Shown: positions 10,436-22,600 of the stretch, one piece after another | How the letters are laid out: each line of letters starts with the position of its first letter | How positions within the stretch are numbered: the first letter of the stretch is position 1 | Source: Biomphalaria glabrata | Taxonomy: Eukaryota > Mollusca > Gastropoda > Planorbidae | Direction of reading: 5' to 3' | DNA length: 64,000 nt | Assembly (NCBI RefSeq): GCF_947242115.1 | Contig: NC_074723.1 | Location: forward strand, 30,537,543-30,601,542 | The notes under the pieces: generated by a model | What the model saw: the letters and a program-made list of their open reading frames with translations, nothing else | What the model was told of the DNA's origin: nothing | The model's database searches: none | Program-made: the position numbers and the translations under genes

Positions 10436-11203
10436 ATGACGAGCAGTACTGCTAGTGCATTTAAGTTCATTGATGGGCTTAAAGATGTGGAGCAACTTGT
10501 TACTTTCGCAAAGCTCGCCGAACAAGCAGAAAGGTATGATGATATGGCTAGAGCAATGCGGAAGGTGACTGAACTTGAAGGTAAATTAACACAAGAAAAA
10601 CGTAACCTACTGTCTGTTGCTTACAAAAATGTTGTGGGTGCACGTCGCTCCTCATGGCGTGTTATCTGCATGATTGAACAGAAAGCAGAAAACGAGAAAC
10701 GCAAAGCTATTGCTCAAGAGTTCCGCGTGAAAGTCGAATCGGAACTGGACTCAACCTGCAACGAAGTCCTTGGTCTCTTGGAGAAGCACCTTATCACTGA
10801 TGATTGCTCAGATGAGGAGAAAGTATTTTACCTCAAAATGAGAGGAGACTACTGGCGGTATATTGCTGAGTACAAGTCTGAGCAAGGTCCAGAGCGTACA
10901 GCAGCCATTACAAATGCTGAAGAGGCTTATTCTAAAGCTATGGAGCATGCCAAGAAAAACATGCTTTCAACACATCCCAACAGGCTGGGTCTTGCTCTTA
11001 ACTACTCTGTTTTCTACTACGAGATCCTCAATTCGCCAGACAAGGCATGTAACTTAGCTAAAGAGGCCTTTGATGAGGCGATCAGTGATTTGGAGAAGAT
11101 ACAAGATAGTGATTGTAAAGACAGTACGCTGATAATGCAACTCCTTCGTGACAATCTTACCCTGTGGACATCAGATAACCAGGCTGAAAATTGTGATGAT
11201 TAA
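10436..11203 (+). CDS. 14-3-3zeta: 14-3-3 protein, zeta (non-epsilon) type
   Basis: Dimeric cytosolic adaptor that binds phosphoserine/phosphothreonine peptides. The 255-aa product carries the full family fold. [13 protein letters not shown] (25-37) is the helix 1/2 dimer region; [19 protein letters not shown] (57-75) contains the phosphopeptide residues equivalent to K49 and R56 of mammalian zeta (here K64, R71); GDYWRY (137-142) has the R127/Y128 equivalents (R141, Y142); [17 protein letters not shown] (184-200) and [19 protein letters not shown] (229-247) are near invariant. [10 protein letters not shown] rather than NVIGARRASW excludes epsilon. The N-terminus is about 15 residues longer than mammalian zeta ([16 protein letters not shown]); the acidic tail NCDD is short. 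The CDS is uninterrupted, so it may be a retrocopy, but it is intact. Confidence 0.96.
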   Translation: MTSSTASAFKFIDGLKDVEQLVTFAKLAEQAERYDDMARAMRKVTELEGKLTQEKRNLLSVAYKNVVGARRSSWRVICMIEQKAENEKRKAIAQEFRVKVESELDSTCNEVLGLLEKHLITDDCSDEEKVFYLKMRGDYWRYIAEYKSEQGPERTAAITNAEEAYSKAMEHAKKNMLSTHPNRLGLALNYSVFYYEILNSPDKACNLAKEAFDEAISDLEKIQDSDCKDSTLIMQLLRDNLTLWTSDNQAENCDD

Positions 11204-13110
11204 TCAGATCTGAACTAGATAACACAAAAAAAAAACTAAGATGAACTTTATATCAGGCTTGTGAAAAGGCTACTGAGGGGACCGGAGCATGCAGTTTATC
11301 AAAAATGTCAGTTTGTTTTTGCTGTGATTCAGCTTATATTTGTAGGGCTAATCTTTTTTTTTTTTAATCGGTACATTGCTGTTAATTTGGATTATCTACA
11401 TTCTCTCACGATGATTGACAACCTTCATTCTTTCTTAATTCTGGAATATTGTTCAATTGGACTATTAAAAAACCATTATAGAAAAATCAATTATAAAATC
11501 TGTGTCTAGATTAGATATAATTAAGATAAATTAAATGTTATGTTAAAGTTACCTAAAAATTAAGCTTATTATTTGTATGCTCATACTGCTTCCTTTTAAA
11601 GTCTATGATTAATGTACTCTTGACATTCAATGTTTTATGTTGTAGACTGTTTCTACACCATAGTATGATTTTTCAGCCCTGATAAGAAAAGCTGTGTTTT
11701 GTTTTGCATGACAGTTTTTTTTTTTTACTATTATTATATTAATAATGTATTATCCTTGATTTCTGTCAAGAAATCTGAGTTTCTAAATGAAAATGTTTTT
11801 TTTTTTTTAATGTAGTTTCTACATCCAAGTAAATCAAGTAGATCATGGCTTATTTTCCTATTTTAATATTTTTTTTCTCCAGAATCAAAATTTGAAATTG
11901 ACTTAAGGGGCACTGCTTTTTCACTGTGCACTATTTGTTAAATTGCCTTGTCAAAAGCTCTGTGCTGCTGTTTTGTCATAACATATTGTAATGACATTTT
12001 CACTAGTGTAGTCATTTCTCACATTAGTTTTTAACATGTCAACATTCATTTGCATTCATCAATCTATATAAGAACCATAGTTTAGTGAAAAGCTTAGCTG
12101 ACTTATTTAATTGGTCATTTACTTTTCAGGTTAATCATGTTGGTTTCAATTTTGATCATGAGATAAAAATTTTTTTTTCCAATCAAATTATAGCTTGTGT
12201 GATAATTTGCATGGTCTTATTGAGTCTCCCTCATTTTGTACACTTGGTATGATTGGTGTGTGGTGGGTTTCAATGTCCCATTTTCAGCATTCACCATCAA
12301 AGATTTACTCCTTAAGAAAATTCAAGTCTTATTAACCAGGGAGTTTTGTTTCCACTTTCAGGATAGTGAATCTCGGTGGGTGGTGCTGTCTAACTAGGAA
12401 ATGTTTTTTATTGCAGAAACAACTGTTACAGATGATTGTCATTATTTCTAATCTGTATTTTTTTTTATACTCGTATTTATAATCATTAGTAATTTTAGCT
12501 CATAAGAAAATCTAATTTTGTTACATTTACTACCCTGTTTTTATAGCTTTTAAATACGTTTATCATGAATAATAAAATAAAATGTCATCATTCTGATGTT
12601 TTGGTCACATATACTTTTGATGTACAGTATCTTTTAAATTGAAACTTATTTTCGCTAAATGTAATAATGACCACATTATTTAACAGAAAGGAAAAAATCC
12701 TACAGGTGGGGGAAATGTAGTTATACTATAGTAGTAAATGCATTACTTCTTTACAAAAAATTCTCAATCATTGTCAGTTTTCTACTTACATATTATTGAT
12801 ATCAGCATTTGTGACCTATTTTGAAAACTGGTATACTAATAAATTTATTAAAATTAAATTCTGTACTAGGAACAGTTACCATTTTTTTAACCATACCTTT
12901 TCCAGGATAAGATTTTTTTCCAGTTAGCTGCAATATTATTAAAGAAATGAAAATATCTTTGTTGAGTTTTTTAAGGCATGTTCTGCTTAATAAATCTTGT
13001 TCTGAAAACTATTAATGTCATAGAAGATGATTATCAAATTCAAAGTAATAAGATTGTGATAAAACTGTCAATTGAATTCAAATTATATTGTTCTTTAAAT
13101 AAAAAAAAAG
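11204..13110 (+). other. Likely long 3' UTR and flank of 14-3-3 gene
   Basis: About 1.9 kb of AT-rich, T-rich sequence without recognisable transposons, unlike most of the window. AATAAA at 12571-12576 is followed within about 20 bases by GATGTTTTGGTC, a plausible poly(A) site. Later AATAAA hexamers lie near 12990 and 13100. Long, repeat-poor 3' UTRs are common for 14-3-3 genes; the extent here is inference. Confidence 0.5.
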
Positions 13111-14570
13111 CTTTTAATTTATTAAATTAGCTAATTTATATTCAAATACAGGTTTTTAATTTAAAATGCATTATAGGAATATGCAAATTTAAATATACAC
13201 AAGTAAAATGTGTTAAACATTACAACTACAGTAGCCACAGTGGTTCACATATTAAAATAAGAAAATACACATTAAAATGTTTAATTTTTAATACATCACA
13301 ATTTTACACTTCTTCCAATTGTTTAGTACATTCAACTTACTCATAAAAAAGTTACATGATGGTAACCTTTCATCTCAATTCTGTGTAATAGTACAATTTT
13401 TATTAAAATCACACATCTACACTTACTATGTCAGTAATTGGATGCTAAAATGAGGTTTAATATCAGGACGCCATCAACAGTATAGTGCTGTGCTTTTAAA
13501 ATGGGTTTAGAAACAATATGTGAACTACAAATGAGCTTGTTTACCTGGAATTGTCAAAATACCTGGCAGACTGCCCTGTGTAATAAAATGTGGGAAACCA
13601 ATTGCTTAAGAAGCACAATAACCCATTATGCCTCACACCTTGCTACATCTACTATGGCTCTTGCACCTCCAGTGTAAGCAATTGCATGGCATAATGGCTA
13701 CTTATAGTATTGTTTTGGTAGGTCTTAAGTTCTGACATTTGATTAATAATCCAAAATGATAATTATGAAGACATTTAATGCATATCAATAAATATGCCGG
13801 TATGTTTTAAATAGGTAATCTTTATTGTCTGTAAGGAAATTTGACTTACAATTTGTGCTTTACACCAATCAATACATAACTATAAAAAAACAAAATTTAC
13901 ATTCACACCAGACTCTCATAATTTACATGTGAAAAGTTAATATCAGATTATATATTCTATTTAATGATTTGATACAAATGAAAATTAAAAATGTAATATT
14001 ACATTTTCCTTGCGAGTATATGTTCGTCACGATGGTCTAGAGTTCAAACCTTCCACGCTGCCACACATTGCTGTCTTGTAGGTTGGTCTAAGACTCAATA
14101 ATCTTCATTTCTAAATGAACGCTCGAAATCTATAAACTTATTTTTAAAAAACAATTAGTCCTAATTGGTAGGCATTCGGTAATAAGAATACACAGACTTG
14201 AAGTAAATAGTTCTATAATTGTATAATGAAACTCGACGTTAATACATGAAATGGTGACCAAAAAGAACTAAAGAAAATTACTGAGATATGAATAATAGGC
14301 CAATGCGTTTAGGACTTATCACAGGATTGTCCTAAGATCAAACCCCGCCCACCGTCGTCACCAGCTGGACAGTAATTGCTGAAGTCTTATTGAAATTTGG
14401 AACTGTGGAACATTTGAAATTGACGATACCAGCATGCTATGCTCGTATAATTATAGGCTCTTTAGTATTTGCTTTGCATGCTTATTTTTGTATTAAATGT
14501 ACAATAATTCATATTTATAGTGGCTTAGGTATATTGGCCTCTTTAGTTACATAAGAAGTTGCAAATGGAA
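13111..14570. other. Gene-free stretch
   Basis: AT-rich. At about 14022-14090 a piece (CGATGGTCTAGAGTTCAAAC, then CTGTCTTGTAGGTTGG) resembles the middle of SINE family 2. No exon or RNA gene is supported. Confidence 0.4.
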
Positions 14571-14594
14571 AAGCTAGTCTCTCGAGATGTAAAT

Positions 14595-14754
14595 TGAATT
14601 TGAACCCCCCCCCCCCCCGGGCCACCACCTAAGGGGGGCCCAAATTAGTATTTTTTTATAGTAAGAATTAAATATTACGCAGAATGCAGGGGCCCCCAAA
14701 GAGGTCAAGCCCCCCGGGCCCCCAAACGATGGAAAATTGTTAGCTACGCCCCTA
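14595..14754. mobile_element. hAT-type MITE, GGCGTAGCTAG family, partial
   Basis: Shares with the 25808 and 63671 copies the blocks GGGGGGCCCAAATTAGT, AATGCAGGGGCCCCCAAAG and the right terminus TTAGCTACGCCCCT. The left terminus is missing, replaced by a long C run at 14606-14619, so no duplication can be checked. Confidence 0.6.
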
Positions 14755-15184
14755 GTAAAATGCAACAGATGTTTTATTACTAAGCCAAATGGATTGCTAA
14801 GATAAGAATATTTGTTTGTAAGCAATACGAAGATAGGCCTAAGGGTGGGGCCTGAGTCAGCCTCTCTAAGGTCACTCCCTGAAACGAAGGCAAACACATC
14901 AGTAAATAATAGGCTACAGTACTACTACATAGTAACACTGGTAAGACTAGACCTACGAAAAGTAAGGGAGATTATTTTGATAGTAATTTCCTCTCGTCTT
15001 TTATTTTTACATCTAGCCAGATTCAAGATGGCCTCAAGAGCGAAAAATCCAAGCAACATTTAGAAAAATGCGTTTTATTTTTTATCATTTAAAGTCGTGT
15101 TCTACATGTACGTTTAAAAACAAATGCTAATCAGGCATCCAACATGGCGGCCGTAAAGATATAACGTAGAAATCAAATCTGCTG

Positions 15185-15390
15185 CCTTGCATATGAAGTG
15201 GAGGGATCCACGAAGACTAGAGCCCCCGAAAATAAAGGCAGCTATCAAGAGAACTGAAATGGGAACTACCCCAGATCCATATATAGTAAAGTTCCCCTTT
15301 CAGTTAAAAATCAAAGTCTTCATCAGGATTCGAACCCGAGACCCGGTTAGTAAGCCAAGCACTTTACCGCTCAGCCACCGCGCCTCCAAC
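15185..15390 (-). mobile_element. tRNA-derived SINE, well-preserved head
   Basis: On the minus strand, GGCGCGGTGGCTGAGCGG (A box) and CTCGGGTTCGAATCC (B box) sit about 45 bases apart, followed by TGATGAAGACTTTGA. This is the standard head of a tRNA-derived SINE; no acceptor-stem pairing or gene-like ends support a true tRNA. The body on the far side (15180-15290) differs from family 1, so it may be a chimera or flank. Confidence 0.7.
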
Positions 15391-15604
15391 CCAAGTCCTT
15401 ATGCGCAAGGCTAACAACCCGAGCTGTTATATTCCAAAAAATCCTTCAACAACTTAAAGTTAAGGGCCTGAATGGAAAGACGTGATGAAGCAGGACAGAT
15501 CCGTCCAAGGGCTGTAACGCCACTGGGGGTGGATAGAAACCTTGTCAAATTAAATCAACAAGATAGGCCTGCTACATACTGAATTAAGCCAATGTCTCGG
15601 TCAT
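15391..15604. other. Short gene-free stretch
   Basis: No gene evidence. Upstream, at 15021 and 15143, CAAGATGGCC and AACATGGCGGCC resemble YY1 sites, but no transcript unit can be tied to them. Confidence 0.35.
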
Positions 15605-15612
15605 GTATTAGT

Positions 15613-16764
15613 CAGTGGCGTAGCTAGGGTATATGATGCCAAGTGCGGTAGTTCGTCGTGATACTTTCCCCCCTACCTTTTCTAAAAAAAACGTCCTTAA
15701 TACAGGGGCCAAAACCCAAGGTAAGTGAAAAACGAAGACTGCATAGCTGCTAACAATGCGCCTGCTTCAGGCATAGAAGAAGAGTTTTCATCTGTTCTAG
15801 TCAATGTCTCTAAGTTTCTATAATTTATGAAAATGAATCCATAACTATCTTAACGACTTCTCTGGCGCTCCGACGCGTTTTAACCAAGCGCTTAAGTCAA
15901 GTTTCAGTTGTTTTGTTGAGGACGTCCTAGCGGTGTGCTGAAGTCGATACAAAGGTGTGTTAATGGTCCAGTGTACCGAAAAAAACGTTACTGAATAGAT
16001 TTTAACTTCAGCCCGAATTCCAGCCAAACTCACAGAATGGTGGGAGCAGATAATGAATTAAAGTGTCAATGAAAGTGCAGAATTTGAACGCCGTCAGTAT
16101 CCATGACAACGTTACCTCAACATTTGGGAAAAAAATGATCTAGTTTAATGATGTCAGGTGAACTGTAAAAAAAAAAATCGAAAAATATTTGTCTCATTAT
16201 CACCAAATGTATAGGCTCTTTTTGTATTTGTGGAGACCTGTACGTATTTAGTCTGGAACTAAGCTTAGTTCGGAGCACATTTTCTCTCAGGAATGGGTCG
16301 TACTTGGATAACTATTTCACATTCTCCTAGAAATGACCTAGATTTCGTCTTTGTCATTCTTGTTCGCGATGCCTATTGAGTGCCAGATTCTGCTATTTTA
16401 GAGTCTAAGACATTTATTTATAAGCTCTAGATCTGGTTGAAACCAGCGTACTGAATAATGGAGTACCGGTAACAATATGTGCCAATAATAAAGTGGTTGT
16501 TTAAAAGTGCGTTGCCTTCAGATATCTAAACAAATCTAGTAAACTTGATTCAACATGGTTAACAGCTTACGTTTAATTTAAGAAAGAATATAGGAGATTT
16601 ACAAAAAATAGCTGAGTAAATTAATTTTTAGTAAGCATTTCAAATTCAGTAGTTTGTCTTTGTTCGTTGATTTTATTCAGAAAAAGTATCCTTAGTTTGA
16701 TGCCCTTCACCACTTGATGCCCCGTGCGGCCCGCACCATTCGCACATGGCTAGCTACGCCACTG
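15613..16764. mobile_element. 1.15-kb hAT-type element, GGCGTAGCTAG family, long variant
   Basis: Left end CAGTGGCGTAGCTAGGG, right end CTAGCTACGCCACTG, flanked by an exact 8-bp duplication GTATTAGT (15605-15612 and 16765-16772). At 1152 bp it is six times longer than the MITE copies, yet it shares their termini, so it is closer to the parent element. The interior is less GC-rich; a 62-codon minus frame at 15845-16033 is open but I cannot match it to a transposase. Probably non-autonomous. Confidence 0.88.
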
Positions 16765-16794
16765 GTATTAGTAGTTCACACCATGTATTCAAAC

Positions 16795-17235
16795 CATATA
16801 TATAGCTCGTCTATCGTGGTTCGATAATGACCATTTTTGTCATCCAGGGGGCTGAGGGCTTCATGTGGCTGGTGAGACCTATGAGAGCCAGGAATGTTCG
16901 ACTGGAGCTAGTGTCACTGGCCTTGCTTTTCTTCTCTGGCGCTTTTCTTCTGCCAGCGCTGTTCTCTTTTCCTCAGCAACCTGTGCGCCAGTTTTCACAG
17001 CTCTGTCATGTGCCTCTGTCTCCCAGGTGGCTGGGTCTATGCTGAACGCCTTCAGAGAAGCTTTGAGGGTGTTCCTGAAGCGTTTTCTTTGTCCACCCTT
17101 GTGAGCGCTTTCCTTCCCTTAAATGGCCACACAGGAGTCCTTTAGGGATGCGGTGGTCTTCCATTCTGCAGATGTGTCCTGCCTATCGCAGCTGGGACTG
17201 CATCAGGATTGTGTGGTTGCTTTGCAGATCCGCTC
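16795..17235 (-). mobile_element. LINE 3'-terminal fragment with C-terminal ORF remnant
   Basis: Read on the minus strand, pieces such as AGHICRMEDHRIPKGLLCGH, KRSQGWTKKTL and LIGLTSHMKPS in shifted frames follow the order of the C-terminal region of a non-LTR retrotransposon ORF2 (H..RM.DHRLPK..L.GEL..G.R..GGQKKRF..TLK), ending in ARIGL.SH. It ends in CCCCCTGGATGAC and GGTCATTATCGAACC, as at 7450-7556. It carries several frame breaks and is dead. Clade not assigned. Confidence 0.7.
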
Positions 17236-17909
17236 TTCAAAAGACTTCAGTATCTGGTATTTTATCTTGACATTTGACATTCAATATTTTTCTTAGACAG
17301 GTCATGTGGAAATGGTTCTATTTTTCATTTTTCAAACTATATATAGGCCTATATATATGTTATGTTTCCTTTAGACATTTACAGTTAAACATAAACAAGA
17401 GGGTAATTAAAATATTATTTATTATTAATTATCATCAGTTCGTGAAAATAAACGCGTTCGTTGTGTATATAGGCCAAATTAAATACTAGGAGAATAATAT
17501 TAGTCAGCATGAACACAAAATATTTTATTACATTTCATATAATGAGAATAATTCAATATTAATAGATCAAATACGCATTAAGCATAGAAATTGGCTTTCA
17601 CTAAAATCGTCTTGATGGTGCTATTTTGAAGTCCATACATAGTTGATAAATGGCAACATACGTTATACTGGGTGCAATAATTCAAAGAGAGCTAACCAAC
17701 AATATTTTTATATAGTCATCATTGATGAGTTGTGCACCTTGTCACGACCTTTCAATGGACACTTCATTAAAATGTGAATTGGTGACCATATACATAGAAA
17801 TATAGGCATATAGACTGGCCAACAGGGCAATTACTATTCGCTCATTTTATTATTTTTTCTTGATCAATCTTGAAAAAATCTTCATTGTTTTTTTTTCTTT
17901 GAATAATAT
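17236..17909. other. Gene-free AT-rich stretch
   Basis: Nothing recognised. Confidence 0.4.
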
Positions 17910-17917
17910 GGCCGACT

Positions 17918-18427
17918 CATAGACTTATATACACTATATCTAGACTGGACATGGAGACTTTTTAACACTACAAAAAATATGAAAATTTTGTAGAAAGTTG
18001 GATCAAGGCGTTGTTTTGTCAAGTAGTTAAAAGATGTAAAGGCAATTTTTTCAACCCTAACCTATGAAACATAGAATTTAATTTTTAGATCTAGATCTAG
18101 TAAATGAACATCAAAATAAGAGTAATCTCGTCTCATAATTATTATTTTGAAATTTTTAGATACACAATCTTCTTTATCAAAAGACTGAATGCAACACTAA
18201 ATTGTGATTTTTTGTGTGTATTTTTGATAATCAATTACTAGATCTAGATCTAAAAAATAAAATTATATGCTACATAGGTTAGGGTTGGAAAGAAAAAAAC
18301 TTGACTTCTTTGAACTACTTGACAAAACAACGCCTTGATCCAACTTTCTACACAATGTTCACGAGCGATCAGTCGCGGATAAGAATGTATTTCCGGTTTC
18401 CAGTCTAGTAGTAGATATAAGTCTATG
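17918..18427. mobile_element. Fold-back hAT-type element, CATAGAC family, copy 1
   Basis: Starts CATAGACTTATATACACTA and ends, inverted, with TAGATATAAGTCTATG. It is flanked by an exact 8-bp duplication GGCCGACT (17910-17917 and 18428-18435). Long inner arms also pair: GTAGAAAGTTGGATCAAGGC at about 17990 and its complement near 18335, then CCCTAACCTATG near 18056 and CATAGGTTAGGG near 18275, meeting at AGATCTAGATCTAGTA. The transcript would form a hairpin of some 400 nt. No coding capacity. The family also includes 29908-30959. Confidence 0.88.
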
Positions 18428-18451
18428 GGCCGACTTCTCAACGTCTAATAA

Positions 18452-18528
18452 TTAACTCTTTCCGTAATTATTTATCACATTCTGGTGGAATCAACGCTGG
18501 TATCATCAGTTAGGAGAGAAAGAGTTAA
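18452..18528. repeat. 77-bp TTAA-bounded dispersed repeat, copy 1
   Basis: TTAACTCTTTC opens and GAAAGAGTTAA closes it; the middle contains CACATTCTGGTGGAATCAAC. A close copy lies at 46031-46111 in intron 1 of the phosphatase gene. Inverted ends with TTAA suggest a very short piggyBac-like MITE. Confidence 0.65.
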
Positions 18529-19540
18529 ATCTACAGTTACGTCAAAATCCTATAGTATAGAAAAATGATCAGAGTGTACTCTAGTGTTCATTGTCGCATG
18601 GCGCGAGGCAAACACTACAAAGATCAAGGGAAAACTTAAAAAAAAATAATGTTTCATTCTTAACAGATTGGTGATTTCTAAAATAAGTGAAACAATGTCA
18701 AGGACGCAAAATTGAACTTAGAAATGGCCAACTAAATAAAACTTACAAACAGAAGAGCTCCGAAGTACACAAATATTTTCATATAAATAAAAAAAAAACC
18801 CTAGCTTAGTCACGTTCCTCAATCCATACACCGGATACACACAAAAAGCGTGCCATTTAACAGGTTTTCCACCTTGTGTAAAAATATTCAATACAAATGC
18901 TTTGAACAACGTGTTCCCACATGACATTGGACTGTGCAGATAATATTCAGTCAAAATATTCTAGAGAACTATGAACAAAAAAACAAACAAAGGATGGGTC
19001 AGCGGGCTTGTTTGTCATATATGGTACATAATACTTTTAAAATATTTTATTTATTTGTTCTGGTGTTATTCCAGCCACGAGATACATACGTTTGCATAGA
19101 AACAAAGCATTAAAATAAACTATTCTTACAAGTTTCATTTTCACTTCATGTATTCTGAATAGTTACGTATCATTTTCCTTGTTCCTGGCAAATAAAAAAT
19201 ATTGGTCGGTAGCGACCGTTCAGAAAATCATTAACATTTGAATAAACTGTCACTAAACTGTCACTATTTTTGTATTTTATTAAAAAAAGAGGGAAGCTTT
19301 AAATGTTCTACTCTATTATCTCCCCCCTCCCCTTTGTGTTTATAGAAAAGAATTACTTAATTATGCTAAAGCAAAAAAGGAAAAAAAAATGATTTGTAAG
19401 TTCCAATGTATAAACTTAGTGATAGTTCTGTACAGCACTACATTCTGTCATTCATTCAACACAGCGTCTCTCTCTACAGATGCAACAACCATAAAACAAT
19501 AGCAAAAATATGGAAACACAGTGACCACTAGTTGAACAGC
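18529..19540. other. 3' flank of the alkaline phosphatase gene
   Basis: Includes the phosphatase 3' UTR in the minus direction. AATAAA (minus) at 19276-19281 is the first good poly(A) hexamer, about 260 nt beyond the stop; others lie near 19045-19055. Nothing else recognised. Confidence 0.45.
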
Positions 19541-19654
19541 TTATAGAACCAGACGATGACATGTTATATAGATCAGTGACAAATAAGTGAGGAGAATGTA
19601 AAGCTGCCTGGGAATAGACGTCCTTGAACTTGAGTTCTCTACATTTGGAATATT
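19541..19654 (-). CDS. ALP: ALP coding exon 13 (GPI signal)
   Basis: Residues 510-546 and TAA. Acceptor GTGTCTATCTTCAG, in phase with exon 12. Encodes [15 protein letters not shown] and a hydrophobic tail with [13 protein letters not shown] is a plausible anchor-attachment region. There is no sequence match beyond this general design, so it is less sure than the other exons. Confidence 0.8.
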   Translation of the reverse strand, partial: NIPNVENSSSRTSIPRQLYILLTYLSLIYITCHRLVL

Positions 19655-22600
19655 CTGAAGATAGACACACACAAAAATGTGAGAATAGGCCTATTCGTAT
19701 AATTAGTTTTAAATTTAATAAATGAAAAACAAATACGACACTGACTATGGTGAATGACATTGGACTACAAAAGACGTAGGTAGCTAAGCAAATACAAACC
19801 AAAGGTTATATTTTAACTGCCATTATGAATGTGTTTTAGTGGAACATTATATAAGGATCTTAATCTCTTGTCACATTGTTGATTTAACCCAGTGGCGTAG
19901 CAACCATGGCGCGAAGGGTTTCATTGTACCAGGGCTAACAACCAAAATCAGCCCACAGGGGGCCTTAAAAAAATTAAAAAACAAAAAATGTGAAAAGAAT
20001 TTAAATGTTTGAAATTCCTACATCATTGCAATTCACTGACTCTGACGCAGTGTGACTCGAGTTGTTTTGTCATATCCAACTTACAGGAGAGGAGGGTGGA
20101 CCAATCATCACATTCGTAGACTCAGTCGCACGGGTATCTTGCTACGCCAATGATTGGACTTTCATATTTGGACTTGGCGGTTTCAAATTTGTTACAGCAG
20201 GGGTTGTAAGCCAGGGACAATCTTCCAGCGTGTTCAAAATACTCTTCAATTCCACGCATTTTAAATAGCCTCTAACAACCATGACTAGCATCTGGTATGG
20301 TTTATATGCTAAGCCCTGTGGAACTGCTCTTACTGAAAGATGAGTTGAAGTCAGATACCTGGCGCCTCTAAGGCAACGATTTTCGTGCAGTCAAACTAGT
20401 AAGACAGCTCATCAAAGAGCTCTTGAGCTATAAAGGGGAAGTAACCTTTGAGGGATTTTGGGCACGACATGGCCTACTTTGTGCCGATGTACCAAAATCC
20501 AATAATATATTGTATGTATCATATAAGAGCGAGATAATCCGTTTAAAATCCCAACTTTCTTTGTTACAATTAAAGGCTTTCAGCATCTGCCCATGTAAAC
20601 TTTATCTTTTACTCCAATAAAAAAAAAATAAAAAAAAAAAGGGTTGGCTTACTCTAGGGCATCGGTTGGTCGTTGGTTGGCCACATGACACCCTCGTTAA
20701 CCGTTGGCCGCAGAAACAGATGACCTTTAGATTGTCTGAAAGGGGAATTTTTCTCATTCTTCAATCTCATTAATCCTATATCTCAAATGAACCGCGCAGT
20801 GGTTTCCAGATCAGGCGGTTCTCCCTATAGTTTCTCCTCTATAGGAACTTTTAACTCTTAGGGATATGTTTGTTTGTTTTACATGTTTGGGATGTTCCTT
20901 CAGAGTTGAAGATAATTTACTTCTTATTTCAAACCTCCCACAAGACGGCAAGGATGGGAGCGGGTTGGGTTTGAACCCTGGACCATCGATAAGTCCGAAC
21001 GACAGTCCAGAGCGCAAACCGCACGACCAGGCAGCCATCAGGATTATCCGGCAAAATTATATGTTTTTTTTTTTTAATTGTGTACAAGAAATGTATAGCA
21101 TGAGTCTGTGACACAAATAGACGATGATTCTTTTATTTGTTTCATGATTAAACCAAATAGACTAAAATAATACATAAACAGCACACTACTTACTTGAGCT
21201 GGTCTGGCACACAACTTGTTTTCTTCCTTTGCATAGGGCCCTATACAGGAGGCGTACGCCATAGCTACGGGGATGTAGCTTTGCTCATGAACTCCAGCGT
21301 ACAGAAATGATTGCGGCCCTTTAAAACAACAACGTTAGCGTAATACTTTTAAAATGTATTGATCTATTCAAAGAAAAAAATTATAGAAAATTACATGTCA
21401 TTTCATTCAAAGACTATTCTCTAGGGAAAGAAAATGAAACTCTACTAATCTTTCTTTCAGTTAGTAAATTTCAGCAATTATGCCTATTGTCAGTGACTAA
21501 TTACTAGATTCACTTTTATTATTTATCACAGTCATGCTTATATCCTACCTTTACCGATCCAAATGTGCAACAAAATTAATGGACCTCATTCACCAATCGT
21601 AAACAAACAACATTTAGTCACGTGATTCTCTATCTCTTCTATACAAATTACGATCTAGTTTATAATACACAATGGCTATCACGTGACAGCTTTGTTTCGT
21701 TGTTTTATCAATATTATCACGTGACTAAATGTTGTTTGTTTACGATTGGTGAATGAGGTCCATTACGTAATAAGTAATAATAAATTTTAAACGTATTTAG
21801 TATTTTAAATTATTGACCATTTTCTTGATTCATTAGATATCCAACACGATTTATCTTGATTCATTGGATATTCACTATAATTTATCTTGATTCATTGGAT
21901 ATTCACTATAATTTATCTTGATTCATTGGATATTCACTACAATTTATCTCTATTCATTGGATATTCACTATAATTTATCTTGATTCATTGGATATTCACT
22001 ACAATTTATCTTGATTTATTGGATATCCACTACAATTTATCTTGATTCACTGGATATTCACTATAATTTATCTTGATTCATTGGATATTCACTACAATTT
22101 ATCTTGATTCATTGTATATTCACTACAAATTATCTTGATTCACTGGATATTCACTATAATTTATCTTGATTCATTGGATATTCACTACAATTTATCTTGA
22201 TTCACTGGATATTCACTATAATTTATCTTGATTCATTGGATATTCACTACAATTTATCTTGATTCATTGGATATTGACTACAATTTATCTTGATTCATTG
22301 GATATTCACTATAATTTATCTTGATTCATTGGATATTCACTACAATTTATCTTGATTAATTGGATATTCACTACAATTTATCTTGATTCATTGGATATTC
22401 ACTACAATTTATCTTGATTTATTAAATTTTCACTACAATCCATTATGATTTATTGGATACCCCCTACAATTTATTTTGATTTATTAGATATTCGCTACTA
22501 TTAAGTTTGATTTATTGGATAATCGCGACAATTTAACTTGATTCATTAGATATTTACTACAATTTATCTTTCTACATGGTAAGAGCTGCGTTTTGTGTTG

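Noticed and set aside
15310-15388. Possible tRNA gene on the minus strand
   Set aside because: A and B boxes are good, but the sequence runs on into a SINE body and lacks paired acceptor ends; the same heads recur at 36158, 43029, 44528 and 55650.
19452-19802. 116-codon minus-strand open frame
   Set aside because: Overlaps phosphatase exon 13 in another frame. The exon 13 frame continues exon 12 in phase and gives a GPI-type tail; this one does not.
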